Source: Sesamum alatum
Lineage: Eukaryota > Streptophyta > Magnoliopsida > Lamiales > Pedaliaceae
NCBI GenBank assembly: GCA_034509735.1
Contig: JACGWO010000001.1
Location: 12,850,854 to 12,914,853 of the forward strand
Reading direction: 5' to 3'
DNA: 64,000 bases
The notes under the pieces: generated by a model
Databases searched by the model: none
Told to the model about the DNA's origin: nothing
The model's input: only the letters and a program-made list of their open reading frames with translations
Part shown: positions 1 through 13,297 of the stretch, one piece after another
How positions within the stretch are numbered: the stretch's first letter is position 1
How the letters are laid out: each line of letters begins with the position of its first letter
Translations under genes and position numbers: made by a program

Positions 1-110
1 GGGGTATTATTCGGCACAAAACCAAAAAAAATGGTATCGCGGTGTCATAAACCGCCATTTGTGAGTTAGAAAGGCCCTTTCCTTTATATATTAGTATAGA
101 TATAGATATA
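1..110. repeat. End of a dispersed repeat, copy 1
   Basis: The first ~110 bases resemble 32893-32998: both run through aaaatggt, then gtcat-aaccg, a tttgtgag block, and end in a TTTATAT-TAGTATAGATA-like stretch. Two copies 33 kb apart with the same order of short blocks suggest the ends of one transposon family. No terminal inverted repeat or coding capacity is visible, so the class is unknown. The window edge cuts the copy. Confidence 0.5.
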
Positions 111-890
111 TAAATATTTATTTATAATATACTTTAAAGCATGCAATATTATTTTACATGTACACACGAATGGCATGCCATTAACAGCTTAGTTTGAATA
201 TAATATGAACTTTACAGAGATACCCCTTTTTGCATTCTTAAACAAATTAATATACAATTAAGTAATTATGCTTTAATAAAAAAGTATATAAATTAATTAT
301 GTACACGTTAAAAAATATGCGTAAAATAAATATGCTTTTAAAATGTAAATTACGATTTTATTCTTAAAAAGAGTATAAATTTTCGTATCAAACGTTTATT
401 TGGACTCACAAGATTGGATAAGATTTTTAATACAAATTAATAGGTCATTTCCATAGCGGCATGAGGGTCTAAATTTGGAGCAAGCGCTGCTACTAATTTA
501 CCGTAAAACCCTATATAACTCAATCTCATCTCTTGAGGTGGGTTGAGTATCGATCTACTTGGCAAAATTTGGTCCACACAAATTCAAACGCTCTATAATA
601 ATCTCGGGTTTTTTTTTTATATCTTATATTTAATTCAGATTTATTCCTATTCCTCATTTGTTTGAATACTCAAAGTAAAACGGAGGCATAAGGGGTTATA
701 TTCCGTAAAATAACTATTATATCATTAGTTTGACCAGAATGTGAATTGCCTAAAATGTTAAATTCATTAGTTTCATTTAAAATTTAATTATTTTATTAAG
801 TTCGGTTAGTTATTCCTTTTAATAATATATTTTTCCCATTCAATTATTAAATATAATAAATTTTTAAATTATACATATGCAATCAAAGTA
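111..890. other. AT-rich intergenic DNA
   Basis: No gene, no strong open frame and no clear repeat structure. Mostly A/T runs and short homopolymers. Confidence 0.6.
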
Positions 891-1700
891 GGCCTGTCAA
901 TGGGCGACCATTACTCTATCTGAATCCGAACGCAATGAATACCCATAGTTATTACTTATAGACCCTACTCATATGATACCATTTGGGTCTTACTCATGCT
1001 ATATCCCGTAATAATTAGATCCAATATAGGTCTTATAAAATCTATGTTAATTTGTTAAAGTGAATGAAGCATTATATACATTTTTTTATTAATGATATTA
1101 CTGAACATATTACAAAATTAAATTTAATAAAAATATTTCATGAACTTGCAATCGATAAAATAAATTAAAAAAGCTATTCAAATTTTTAACATTTTGCAAA
1201 TTGAACATGGTGCGAATGTAATATAATGATCTTGACTTTGCTCAAATATTAAGATCAGTATTAATAAATTACACAATTTACATAGATTCAAGATATAAAC
1301 AGAAATTGATGCAACGACAGGAAAAAAAAATAAGTATAAAAATAGATTTTAAACTTTGAAATAATTATTTTTTTTTTATCAAATTGAAATTGAGTTCATC
1401 TTTAATTTAATGAGCTTTTTCTTTTTTTAAACTTAAAATTCAAACAGGATATTTATCAATTTCATATGTTAGCCGAGCTTAACTAATTTTAGATGATAAG
1501 TAAATTTAGTCGATTTGATATATATAAAAATTTACAAATTTCGACGAGCTTTAAATTTTATCCATTCAATACCCATATCCACGAATATTTTAGGGTCTAG
1601 ACCCTACCATACCCAAAAAAATTATTACAATGGGTATGAGCTTGGGTTTGAATCTAATATAAAACTACTGGGTCCGAATTTGAGTATTAACTATTATAAT
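891..1700. mobile_element. Possible hAT-like non-autonomous element remnant
   Basis: The left edge reads GGCCTGTCAATGGGC, close to the TAGGGCTGTCAATGGG-like terminus common in small plant hAT elements. Inside, oppositely oriented blocks recur: gaatacccat with gaccctac near 940-970, and the same words with tgggtatgag near 1570-1640. No matching right terminus or 8-bp target duplication was found, so this may be a truncated copy. The 83-residue open frame at 1515-1766 is not a gene. Confidence 0.3.
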
Positions 1701-1949
1701 AGGTACAAATTAATTATGTATTATCTTCCTATATATATATATATACTATTTTACAGGAAAAATTAAAACTTTTATTAAAACAAACAGAATATAAAAAGTT
1801 TTATAATGTGAATTGGCCCAACAAGGACACAATTTCCCTCAGAAAGATCAAATCGGAAACAGAACTACAACATCAAATTAACTCTCAATTCTCTTGTAAT
1901 CTGCTTGTTGGAAAGATGATAGAAATGTTCTAGCAAAAACAAGCAGAGC

Positions 1950-2674
1950 TGCTGGAGAACGTGATTTGCCTTCAAACGAGAACGATTATTCCAGTAACCC
2001 CAGAGAGCCCATAAAATAAACCTAAACCTGTTCAAAATTGAACACTTGTGAGCTTCACCGAAAGAAATGAAGCCAATCTTCAGAGATCCGAGCTAATCAG
2101 ATATGAAGATCCAGGGAAATTTCAGACAGAGCCCAACACTGTCTTGCGTAATTCATACCAAAGAAAAAGCGTGCCTTAACATCCTTCTCCCCGTGCCCGC
2201 AAACAGGACAAGAAACTACATTTGTTAAATGCCGTGCCCGCAGATTCAGCATCAAAGGTAACATACCGTGGCACAACCTCCAATAAAGATGTTTAATTTT
2301 ACCAGGAACATGTTGCTTCCACAAAAAATTCCAATTCGAATTACATATAAGAACCTGAAAGATTCAACAAATCGTACCTTGCAAACGATCCAACTCTCTA
2401 CCCGCCACCAATACGCACTCTTGACCGAGAATTGAGCATTCGATGAGTAGTGCCAAATGATTTGATCAACAACAGAGGGGTTTGGTAATGGAATTCGCTT
2501 GATACATTCAATGTCTGCATCAACAGAGTAGATGCCTTGTAACTGTATCCTGATTCCAAGTTCCAGACTAGTACAGATCAGAGAGTTCACCTTCCTTATT
2601 TTCAATACATTAGGATAAGGATTCGAACAAAGGACAGAATGAAAAGGGGTCTCGGTAACCACCGATCCTTCCAT
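1950..2674 (-). pseudogene. LINE ORF2 C-terminal zinc-binding region
   Basis: The minus-strand fragment 2097-2324 carries W-K-Q-H-V-P-G-K-I-K-H-L-Y-W-R and C-P-V-C-G, typical of the zinc-binding region downstream of plant LINE RT. The later His and Cys of the usual pattern look lost (A-R-F-F-F-G-M in place of a H-x-F-x-x-C form). The fragment 2252-2674 contains the preceding linker with I-W-H-Y-S, typical of the same elements. It is non-functional. Confidence 0.7.
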
Positions 2675-3059
2675 ACACTAATTTGGGTGCCATCGCCAAC
2701 CTTCCAGCGACAACTGGCATCTGTGATGAATTTTGCAGCCATAATACTACGCCAAGTAGCCGATGGATTGTACCCGATTTTTGCATCTTCAAAAGTCGTA
2801 CGAGGAAAGTAACGGGCCTTTTAGAACACGTGCAAGGAGACTATCCGGATTAGTCCTTAAGTGCCATCCCTGTTTCGCCAAAAGAGCAAGATTAAATTAC
2901 CTTAATAACCGGAATCCTAGTCCCCCCTCATTTTTACGGGAACACATACGTCTCCATGCAACCCAATGAATACGCCGTTCTTTCGGATGACTCCACCAAA
3001 ATTCAGCCACAATCGACTGGAGCTCACCAAGAAAAGAATTAGGAAAGAGAAAACATTGC

Positions 3060-4706
3060 ATAATATATATTCGAAGGATTGAAGAAAAGCTTTAATAAGT
3101 ACCTCTTTTACCTGCTAAGATAACAGCTTATCCGACCTCCCCGCCAGCTCTTACAAAAACGCCACGTAGATCTTGAAAAATATCCCTTTTAACCCGACCA
3201 ATGACTGAAGGCAAGCCCAAATATTTTGCTAATTTTGGAACCACCACAACATTCAATATTCCAGCCAAACTCTGTTGGGATGAATGCTGAACGTTTGGGC
3301 TAAAAACCATCTCCGACTTTGCATAATTAACTGCCTGACCAGACGCTCGTTCATAAGTAGCAAAGTACTGCACCAATAGCCATTATTGCATCTCTCTGTC
3401 GCCTTGATAATATTAGTGAATCATCTGCTGCGAATAAACAAGTGAGATATTCGAGGGGCAACTCTAGCCAACTGCCACTCTTAACGATGTTTCCTTTCAT
3501 TTCTGCATCCTGTAACAACAAACTGAAGACCTTTGAGGCAAAAGAATAAACAGGTATGGTGACAAAGGTCTCCCTGTCTAATCCTCTTGGGAGGTTTGCT
3601 CAAATCCAAAAGATTCACCATTCAAAAACAAAATGAGAATGAAGCAGTAGTAACACATAACATAATCAACTTTACAAATACTGCATGGCAAAACCCAAAC
3701 GATGCCAATACACACTTAAAAACGTCCATTCAATGTCGTACGCCTTACTCATATCGAGTTTAAGGGCAAAAAAACCTTTTCTCCCTGATTTTCTATGTTT
3801 GAGAAAATGATTACATTCAAAGCCCCAAAAGAACATTATTCTGTAATAAGGTGTCCTCTGACAAAAATGCAGACTGGAAGGAGATAATCACCAAATCTAA
3901 AACAGTCTTTTAATCCTATTCACAATATACCTTCGAAAACCACCTTATAGCAAATGTTACACAGAAAAAAAAAAAAAAAACTAATACGCGGAAGTGCGAG
4001 GCAACTCTAAGGGACTTAATTTTTGAATCAAAGCACAAATATTCGTATGATTCAAAGTAGCGCAATAGAACAGGAATTCAAATAGATAAAACAGACCGTT
4101 ACATCCTTACCAACAAGCTGCCAGTAAATTGCTGAAAAAAAGAACGAAGGAAACCCGTCCGAAAACCCGGAGAGTGAGTGATCCCATCGAAAAAGACCGC
4201 AATCCGAACCTCCTCTGCTCGTACGGACGAGTCAGAATTGGTTTTGTTCATGTGAATTTCGGAGATATCACACCTTGTAAGGCACATTTGAAGATCCTTG
4301 TGACGATGGTTCAGATAGAAGCGAAGATATCATGAAAATAAGACGAAATCAGATTTTGGATACTTCCTTTAGACGTAATCTCTCCTTCTCATATCATTAA
4401 AGGAGAAAAGCGAATCCGGTTTCGTTTTTTTCCCGACTTGAGGTACTTACATGGAAGTAATTTGAATATTCCATCTCCACAAGCTAACCAATGTTGCTTT
4501 GCACGCTGTCTCCATTTCAGAGAGACATCAGCCAATAAGTTAGCTAATTCAGAACGACAGTCAGCAAGTTCAGTACTAACCTCAGGAGTCCAACAAGACA
4601 TTTCTAACTCACAGATATGATGTTCCAAACCACTTATCCGGGCCGGGACAATACCTCGAAATCGATTCTGACTCCATAATCTCAAGGACCTCAGAGCATG
4701 TTTCAT
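3060..4706 (-). pseudogene. LINE ORF2 reverse transcriptase fragments
   Basis: The fragment at 4389-4706 holds the pre-RT block W-R-Q-R-A-K-Q-H-W-L-A-C-G-D, conserved in plant LINE ORF2. Near 3540-3600 the minus strand reads R-Q-G-D, part of the RT block normally followed by PLSPYLF, here shifted. Near 3400-3430 it reads F-A-A-D-D-S-L-I, the catalytic FADD box with an extra Ala. At 3128-3376 the segment Y-E-R-A-S-G-Q to Y-L-G-L-P-S is the RT thumb region. The blocks are in several frames with stops between, so no enzyme can be made. Confidence 0.8.
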
Positions 4707-5099
4707 TGTTCTATCACCCTACAGCCTGTCCCTTATATTTCTGTCTTCCACGCATCCGAAATCAGTTCAGAAAACATTCAGCCTGCTCACCCAAGAGCCT
4801 CAAAACCGAAACGGAAAAAGAGGGGAAGGATCAGTATCAGTCACTGGAGGAGAATAATCGAATAAAGCAAACACACAGTGATCATAATACTGTCAGTGTA
4901 GATTATTTGTACCTCAGAAGTGGGGAAAATCAACCGCGCCACGCCACATCCGCCACCTGCTCGATCCAAAACGGCATCGCACCGTATGAGTCAAAGACGC
5001 GATTGCACCAAGTATAGCAGAGTCCCTTGAAAGCCTAATCAACAAGTTTGAAGTATCACTTAATACATCCTGAAATCTCGCATCTGCTAAGACGGAATA

Positions 5100-5555
5100 G
5101 AACAACGACTTTCCCTCTCGTATTCAAATAGAACGGCATTAAAATCACCGCAGCAAAGCCACGGACAAAAAGGAATGGATTTTAATTCTACGTAACGTAT
5201 CCCACGAGACCTTACGACCAGCCGCCTCCGACGCTCCATAAAAGCCTATAAATCTCCATTCCCTACCTTCCCAATTCACCATTACATCAATATGAGAACA
5301 GAAAAAAACTAAGTATGACACATCCAACCCTTCATCCACATAAATAACATCAAAACCACCACTCTTACCCTCTGCATCGACGAAAAGCCCCATGATAATT
5401 AACATAACTCACGAATTCAATCAAAGCCTTTAACTTACACATTTTGTTTCTGATAAGAAAACCAATAAGGGAGCATGAGCGCGAATGAGTTCGCGCAGAT
5501 GTCGAACTGTCCTGGGAGACCCAATCCCGTGACAGTTCCACGCTAAGCAACTCAT
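5100..5555 (-). pseudogene. LINE ORF2 AP-like endonuclease fragment
   Basis: A minus-strand ATG at 5555 begins M-S-C-L-A-W-N-C-H-G-I-G-S-P-R-T-V, followed by L-V-F-L-S-E-T-K-C. These are the N-terminal endonuclease motifs of plant LINE ORF2 (WNC-GLG and the SETK block). An in-frame TAA soon follows (C-V-S-stop). The domain resumes in another frame with G-K-S-G-G and F-I-G-F-Y-G near 5240-5370. In an active LINE this nuclease nicks the target DNA to prime reverse transcription. At least one stop and one frameshift inactivate this copy. Confidence 0.75.
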
Positions 5556-5559
5556 GATG

Positions 5560-6560
5560 ACTGGCGCGGCTGCACCGCGACCTCCGCCGGAATAATAACA
5601 TCTGTATCAGGTTGAGAATCAAGTGAGAGCCACTTCGCCGGTCGAGAAGCCGAAGTTACCATAAACGATGCAGGGAGAACTCGCTTAGAACCCACTGAAG
5701 GAGCATTCAAATCAGAATTGGACCGCTGACCACAAGCACGAGATCGACGACCACGAGCCCCAATTCCTCGAGTGTACCGCAACCCCCTACCAAAATCATC
5801 TTTTGCGACCAAGGGGAATCAATAAGCGAAAGGTGGGAGAGAGGGGCAAATCCACAGTCACGCCTTGACCGGTATCCAGTGATGGCGATTCCAAATTGCA
5901 GAGCTTAGGGACAGAAGACTTAGGGCTCGGAATTTGGGATGAAAACAACAAAGAGATACGAACCTCCCTGAGTTCTTCGTTTGGTGGACGGGCTTCAAAC
6001 ACAGTCAAATTGGGTATAGGGCCTTGTGAATCCGCCTGATTATTAATGCAAATAGGCTGGTTAGCCTCCAAGCCCAATCTACTATAACGCCCCAGACCAG
6101 ACTGGACCTATGGTGGGACAGGAGCCAGATGGTGATGAAGTATGGCCGAAGTTACAGGTAAATCCAAGTCCAAACGCCCACAGAAGCCCATATCTTCATA
6201 ATCACTACTCTCATCCACCAACTGTCGAATGATAACTATCTTATCCTTTCCTATCGACGCGTGAGCCTGCTGGTGCTGAGGAACAAACCGCTCAGGCACC
6301 AATAACGGCCTTTGGCGAACAGGTTCCGGTACCATGACTGAGGCTACCGGAGATACAACTTGACGATCAAAATCCCCAAAAATATGGATCCCTCGATGGC
6401 AAGCCTTGGACGTGATGATGAGATAGGAGAGTTACAAACATAAAGTTGGACGAACATCATCTTGAACGGTCCAAACGACGCATAGGACCAAAGCGCCTCG
6501 TAACCGATGATTGTACGGAGTGTTTGAACAGGATCAACAAAGTGTGCCTGAAAATAGAAA
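5560..6560 (-). pseudogene. LINE ORF1 remnant (upstream of endonuclease)
   Basis: Several overlapping minus-strand fragments (5552-5812, 5796-6077, 6108-6335) lie directly upstream of the endonuclease start, where plant LINEs carry ORF1 (a nucleic-acid-binding, gag-like protein). The stretch is rich in Pro, Ser and Arg, as ORF1 tails often are. No CCHC knuckle is intact. The assignment rests mainly on position. Confidence 0.4.
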
Positions 6561-6599
6561 CATTACGAAGTGCAATCCGGGGCCAACACAATCACTTAA

Positions 6600-8080
6600 T
6601 AAACTGATTATTTACTTAATTAAAAAAAAAAATAGGAATCAAGGATAAGATGGAATTTCACTGTTACTACTTTAACTATTTTATTATATTTATATTAAAT
6701 ATAATTTTTAAAACTAAAAATCATAATCATAAAACCTCTACAAATTAATAATTCGGGACCACATAATTTTATTAATTTAAAGAGATATTAATTAATCGAT
6801 AAATTCATAATTTATTAACTTACAAAAGATTTTTTTTTTTATCAACGAACCTACATGATTCCTTTCATGAATAAAATATAAACATTATTTGACTGATTGA
6901 ATGATGTTCATGGACAATATGACTAATTAAATATAACATATCCCCCCTAAAAAAATAAAGTTTATTGTAGTACATAATACTAGTTAAAACTTTAATGCAA
7001 GTTCATTGCATGGTAAGAAAATCAAACGCACGTATACATAAACATATCAGAACATTCCTAATTAGTCATCCAAATCAAAACCAACCAACCAAACCATGGC
7101 TTCACATCTAAAAGTGTCCAAAAATCTCTCTTAAATCATGACATATCAAATACGTAAAGCACTAATGTGAGGCTATAAGAGAGATCACCCCACATATACT
7201 CAAAACTATTTGCAACTAATTACGGGGGAAGTGAAGCAAATCGTTAAGCGCGCTTCTACAGGAGCTCTTTCATAATTTTTGTTGCAGATGAGAACGCAAC
7301 ACACAGAACTTTTGGATAAGGAAAGTCATAAATGAAATACAACTAGATTTTGGAATTTTTAAAAAGAAAACAAAACCAATAATATAATCAATATTTTTAG
7401 ACTTCTTAGGTCCAAGTCGAAACGTGAGAAAAAATTATTATTTAAAAAAGTATTAATTTATTGAGGTTTTACTGTAGATAAAAAAAGAGAAAATATAATT
7501 CGAAGTAACTAAGCATCACTATAATATATATATATTTTAAAACTTTAATAGTTTTTATTTAATTGAAAAAATTCAAACTTACCACTAACAAAGTCATATG
7601 GTCAAAATAAAAAGTTTAAATTTAATTGTTGAATTTGGATAAGTTGGATATTGATGGTTTTAAGACGTAATTGCATGGGAAAAAGAAAAGAGAGAAACTG
7701 TTGGATTTTGACCGGTATTCCTCTGCTTTTAGTCGCTTTTTCTTGTTACTTTGCTGAAAATTCTCGCTACTTTCATATATGCAAAACCCCTTCTCTTCAC
7801 CTCTTCGTTTGAATCCCACCAAACCTCCCATTATAGCTCATCACATTATTTCCTTTGATTTTTTTGTTTCTTTTTGACAAATTTCCAACCGAACCCTAAT
7901 CAACTGGAATTTAGAACCCAAAATCTTTATTTTCACTTCTGTTGCCGTCGTTGGTTTCAAATCGGGCTTGCATTCAGAGAACTGGAGAACTTCATATAAT
8001 AGTGGGGTTGATTTTATATATTATTGGGTTCAAGAAAACCTGCACACATGGTTTTAAAAATGCTTCTTTAAAAGAATGGG
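6600..8080. other. Intergenic DNA and likely promoter/5' UTR of the DUF936 gene
   Basis: No gene is supported from 6600 to 7800. The 69-residue minus-strand open frame at 7622-7831 has no recognisable features. From about 7840 the DNA turns T/C-rich with ccgaaccctaatc and similar words, as in plant 5' leaders just upstream of coding sequence. The DUF936-like coding similarity begins near 8090. Confidence 0.45.
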
Positions 8081-8082
8081 GT

Positions 8083-11000
8083 AATCTTTGAAGCTTCTTG
8101 AGGAATGAAAATGGAAGACATTGCGTTGGATGATGATCCGAAGCCCGTGTGTTGCAAATCAGGAGCATAATCCCTGTACTGGAAGAGAAGGTGATCTATG
8201 GCCTAAACAGAGGATTTTTTCCTCAAAGGTTTCTGATTTGTCGCATTCAATTCTATGTTTCCCTGACTGATCAACAGAATGAGATGATTCTTTGGGAACA
8301 AATTGAAACTCGGGCAGTAATATATGTCGAGAGTTGGAGAAGGCAGAGCCTGCCCGTTGCTGAAAGGGGTGACACCGGTTCGGGCGGCCCGGCCCGTGTG
8401 AAACGGAAACTCCGGTGGATATATGTTCCACCACCAAAATTTGGTGAAGCTTTCTTGAGGCATCCGGTGTTGATTCAGTGTTAGAAAGGTGTGATCTTGG
8501 AGAAAAAGATTCAAAGCCTCAATGCAATTTCAAGAAAAGTTGATGCGTGCAATGCTGGTTGTGATCAATCATCTAGTAAAAGAAATGAAAGAACTAAAGG
8601 ATGGGAATGAGGCGAGGTGTCGGTCTTCGTTGCTCTGCAAAAAGCTCGTCGGAGCGAAGTCAGTTTTGCATTAAAAGGCAGAGGGATTTTGAGAAAGTCA
8701 GTTCTATGATGAAGTTAGGCTAAGCTCTTGTTGATAATGATAGAAAAAGTGATGGAGATAGTGTGATATTGCCCGTCCTCATCGGCACATATGGCAAAGA
8801 GAGAAGCACACACCTGGAACTGAGTCAAAATTATGGGAGTTAAGGAAATTTTGATTCTCAGTAATCAACATGAAACTTATTAAGCTGCCACCACGGAGCC
8901 GTAGTGCAAATGTTAGTTTTCTCATGTTTTTTAAATCTTGTTCATTAAGCTGTTTCCTTTCATTGATAATGATATTATTGTAGGATTTGCTATTGTAATG
9001 GAGGAAGAATAATGGAATTTGGACTAGAAAGGTTTATAGTAAGCCTACATTGAAACCATCAAGACTTAACTCTATGAAGCTTAGAATCTTTGAGTCGATC
9101 AAACACAACGAACGACATGAGGTATTATGTTTTAACAAGTTTTAAGATTGCTTGTTTGAGGAAGAGATTTGGAGTGTTGGATTATTGAAAGCGCATTGAA
9201 TCTGGAATGTTGGATGGTTTTTTCCCTGTTGTCTGATGCAAAAGAAGTTTGTCATGCCTTGATAGATAGTATTGGCATCAGTTGCTGGAATTGATTTGTT
9301 TCTTTTAATGATTTTAGTTATAATTTGCTGTTAGTTGTATTTCATGAAGATTCCAGCTTTATTCATGTTTTGGCCAACCTCTTTCTTGTGTTATTGGTAT
9401 CGACAGGTTTCACCTGTTCGTTCTGTCGGGTACGACAGCTCTGATGACAGTTCGAGTCCAGCAACAACAAGAAGGGCTTCATCAGCTGGTTCAGCGAAGA
9501 GATTGATCAAGAATTCCAGCAAAAGCCAAGCGCCTGCACCGCAAAGTCAATACATGTGCAGATATCTGATCCATTCATATACTGACCAGTTTACACGAAA
9601 GAAAAGGGGCAGAAACCGGAATATCAATGGAACTCCTTCCACCCACATTTAGTGAAGTTTTGGGCAAGGTATTATCATCAAGAAACACCGTGTTTGATTA
9701 TACTGTTGAAGTTACGAATACTTCCAGCAATTCACATAGGCAAGAAATCATGTCTTTATGAAATAATATCTTATATATGTATTTACGAACAAATTAACAT
9801 GACGAATCTTGCTGAGCAATGCATCACCTTCATTTAACAACGGCATGCAAGTGATCGTACGATTTACAGACTATATAAAATGAAGAATTTCTTTTCCTTG
9901 ATTGCAGGAGGTCATAAGGCAAAGAGACATTGCTCTATCTGCTGCTGCTGATGCTCTTCAAGAGGCTTGTGCTTCAGAGAGATTGCTCAGCTCCTTAAGG
10001 TGAGAAAACACACGGTATTTTCGCCAAAAATGAACAGATTGTTAAATGAATTTTCTTGTTTAAACTTTTTGACAATTTCTAATTGGAACATCCTAAGTCC
10101 AATATTAGCCTAGATATGGTAGCTTTTAACAGACTGCTTACGGAACTTTATTAACTTTAAACGCTTACAGTAAGTTGAAAAGCTAGCTGTTGGTAGGGGC
10201 AAAAGTTTTACCCTTTGTTACAACTCTCTTCTCGTTGCATAGAGTATAACTACTCTCTTTCCTACTGCATTTTCTTAACTTTAAACTTTGATGTCGTCAT
10301 TCTATTCAACTAATGCGTTTTTCATCGTTGTTCCAGCTACTCACGAGTTTTTAAATACCTTCAGGCTCACACTTCTGGGCCATCATTTTTGTGCCAGCAC
10401 ATTGTCAGTTCCCCCTGGCCGAAGGCGAGACGAATCTTCAGCCAATGTTGATAGTTTCTTTGAACTTCAGCACGACTTAGCTCGTACTAGATTGATAATG
10501 CAGTCCCTAACGTGCATAAGTCCATTGAGAACCACAGAAAACGATTCCTGCACGACTAATTCCATCAAGGAAACACTGACTGTCGCCTTGAACGAAAGAA
10601 AATGCGAGTTACATGGATAAAATCCGCAGTGGCTTTGATCTTTCCCCACATCCTCCGCTCCAATCCCTCGACTAATTCCGTGGAAGACCACAATCACCCC
10701 AAAGAAAATCAGCCCCCATCAAGCCGTAGCAACCAAAACCAAAGGTGCTTGTAATCATTTAAAAAGGACAGGAGCAGTGCTGATATCACTGTTCTTCTGG
10801 CTTCGGACAAAGGAGATTACCAGGCCGGAGTGGTACTAGGGAAGTACTTCTACCTGCGGCTGCCGACTTGGCTACATCTTTGAGTCAGACGAATGTAGGA
10901 AGTTTGGTTCTTAGAGTTCTACGTTGAGAAATATCTCGATGGAAATCTTGCCAGCAAAAAAGCTCGTCAGAATGCAATCCGACAGTCAGATATCGCAACC

Positions 11001-11290
11001 GAAAATGATGTATAAGGTCAAAATGCGTGTGAATTGACTAGCCTGGATGTGATTGTGAACATAAGGACAATCCTTCAGGAAGGCGGAAGACGCGGTTTGC
11101 GTTACTTTAGAAGACTCGGAAGCTGAAAGCTTACGAGGAGCTGAGAACAAAATATCTATGGGATCTATTGAACACGTCGAGAGGACTGCCATGGTTTCGA
11201 ACGTTTGAATTTGAACGATCCACGTGATTTTCAAACAACGTTGAAAACTCCTAGATGTCTCTAGACATGAAAGTTACAGTAATTATTACT
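8083..11290 (+). pseudogene. DUF936-family gene, frame broken by many small indels
   Basis: Pieces of a plant DUF936-family protein (function poorly known) lie in order on the plus strand. The N-terminal core spans 8090-8400: L-Q-I-R-S-I-I-P-V-L-E, then D-L-W-P in the next frame, then Y-V-S-L-T-D-Q-Q-N-E-M-I-L. A Ser-rich exon (about 9408-9668) carries S-P-V-R-S and Y-D-S-S-D-D. A clean 92-bp exon (9908-9999) encodes E-V-I-R-Q-R-D-I-A-L-S-A-A-A. The last exon (from 10337) carries F-F-E-L-Q-H-D-L-A-R-T-R, then A-A-A-D-L-A-T-S-L, then N-L-N-D-P-R-D-F. Intron edges are canonical. The frame jumps every few dozen bases, yet each piece is well conserved. It is either a young pseudogene or a gene in badly resolved sequence; as given, no full protein can be read. 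Confidence 0.75.
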
Positions 11291-13080
11291 CCAGGATGAA
11301 ACGAGAATTACACGTAAATGGAGACGTTATGAACAGATTGTGTAGCTGGTAATCTTTCTTGGAAGAAACACATTTTCATTTCTAGGACGTCTGGTATTGT
11401 TTACACTGTTGATTTCATTACCAGGATACGTGATTGTAACATAGAGTTTAAGCTGTACCAAACACTCGTAATATAATTCATTACATGTATATTAAATTGT
11501 CCATCATCATCAATTTAAATTTTCCTTCTCATTAATAGTACATTTTCATATCCCCAAAAATAGAAAATAGACACATAGTAGATATATAAATGTTTGGCAG
11601 GCATTGAACATGGTTAGTTGGTCCATACTTCCCCATAGTAACATTACCCTCCTAGTAAAATAAAAAAACACTAATTCTATTATTTTTATGGTACAATAAA
11701 ATTTCAATAGTTTGTTCATTACGAACAACATGCATACAAGATTATAAATCGCTTATAAAAATACGAACAACATGCATACAAGATTATAAATCGCTTACAG
11801 AAATACTCACAGAAAATCCAATCCCACAATTACTTGCTTTGAGAGGTGGCTTATTTTTTATGGATGATCTTGATGAATGAAATGTTGCATGGCAGTAGTA
11901 AATGCAAGTACACAAGAAAGAAACGTAATTTGTCCTTGATGAATTTCATAGGTGTGGTCCATCATGAGAATGCAAAAACAATAAAGAATTCACATTTTTT
12001 TTTCTAAGTCGACCCTATCTGTAGAGATTTTTTGTGGACAGCACGCATCAAACAGTGAGCTGAAGGTTTAACAGTTCAGCTTTCTTGAATCCTGATCATT
12101 CTTGTGTCCTTAATTTAAACTAAAGAAAGAAATATAATAGTATTGTTTAAGCTGCTCACATCAGAAATTAAGAATATTGGAAGCGAAAACAGAGCAGGAA
12201 TATCAGACGTATCCTGTCATAAAAGTATTATATGGTATTTTAAAGGTTAAGTCAAAATTCACCGAATATTTCCTAATTTTGCAAATGCCAAAATATATGA
12301 AACACTTTCTCTGATCGTTATTTGTAATTATAACTAAATTTCTTATACCAAAAACAAATTTTACACAATATACCCGTGAAAAAAAATATTACACAGAACA
12401 CTCTTTAACTGCATTTTATAAAAGATAAAAGAATTTTTGTATAGACCCATTTGGCCAAGAATCATGCGACTGACCTGTAGGATTCAAACATGTTGGAACA
12501 GAATTAGAAAAATGAAATAGTTTAATTCCAATCACAGTGACTTCATTTTCCTTTGTTTTGCCTGAAGAATTTGAGAGGTCAAATGAGATGGACTCTTGCA
12601 AGACCGTGTATCACGTTTTGTTAACAGAATCATCAGGCTCTTCTTTTTTAATAATTGTATTAAGCCTGTGGGGACAATGTTCCTCTTTGTGTGTATATAA
12701 ATAAATTAATTTTGTATATTTTAAAAATAATAAAAATGAAATATAAATATAAACAGTCAAGTTAATATAAAAAAAATTAAAAACATTTAGTTATCCAGTT
12801 GTAAAGTATTTTAATATTACAAAAAATTCAAATACAGCGTGTCAAAATCCACTATTTTTATGTTTATTAGCACTTTTTTTTTTTTTAATTTATATTGTAT
12901 AAATAAATAAATTCAGTGTAGGTTAGCCACATTATCTTGATTAGATTTAATACAAAATGATTTTATTGATATAAAATTTTGTTTGGATAAATAACTTGTT
13001 TACATATTGAGTAACCACTGTTTTCAAGACAGAAACAGACAAGTGGTTCCAATATAGAATTTTCAATTTGAAGTAAATCT
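11291..13080. other. Intergenic DNA between DUF936-like gene and VSR
   Basis: AT-rich, with no gene I can support. It contains the 42-bp tandem duplication described separately. The open frames at 11546-11731 and 12416-12601 have no recognisable features. Confidence 0.55.
11721..11804. repeat. Tandem duplication, 42-bp unit, two copies
   Basis: The unit beginning acgaacaacatgcatacaag occurs at 11721 and again at 11763, directly adjoining. The copies differ only near the end (ttataaaa against ttacagaa), so the event is recent. No coding role is apparent. Confidence 0.9.
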
Positions 13081-13297
13081 AACTCTTTATATCTTCATTT
13101 AGTCTGCTAACGACAGATTTCCGTCTTCTCTTCAAGTCTTCCCCACAACCCAAAAATTCTCACGCACGAGCACCACTCAGTGCGTGTTGTAGTTACTTCC
13201 AAGAACTCCATAAAAGTAAAGAACCAGGGCTCCAAATTTTTAGCTCTAAATTGACAAAATCTCAGGCTTTTTACTTGCTCATTCTGGAATCACGGAA

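Larger units (their letters stand above)
1800..6600 (-). mobile_element. Degenerate L1-type LINE retrotransposon
   Basis: Reading the minus strand gives, in order, an ORF1-like tail, an endonuclease, a reverse transcriptase and a C-terminal zinc-binding region, in many broken frames. This is the standard layout of plant L1-type non-LTR elements. The copy seems 5'-truncated inside ORF1, since the usual ORF1 N-terminal domain is not visible. The 3' part near 1950-2090 still reads like the W-A-L-W-G-Y-W-N-N-R tail that follows the zinc-binding region in this family. I could not place a poly(A) tail or target duplication. It is not active. Confidence 0.85.

Noticed and set aside
8149..8514. A separate 111-residue gene with frames on both strands
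   Set aside because: The plus-strand frame is one piece of the DUF936-like N-terminus; the minus-strand frames are its shadows.
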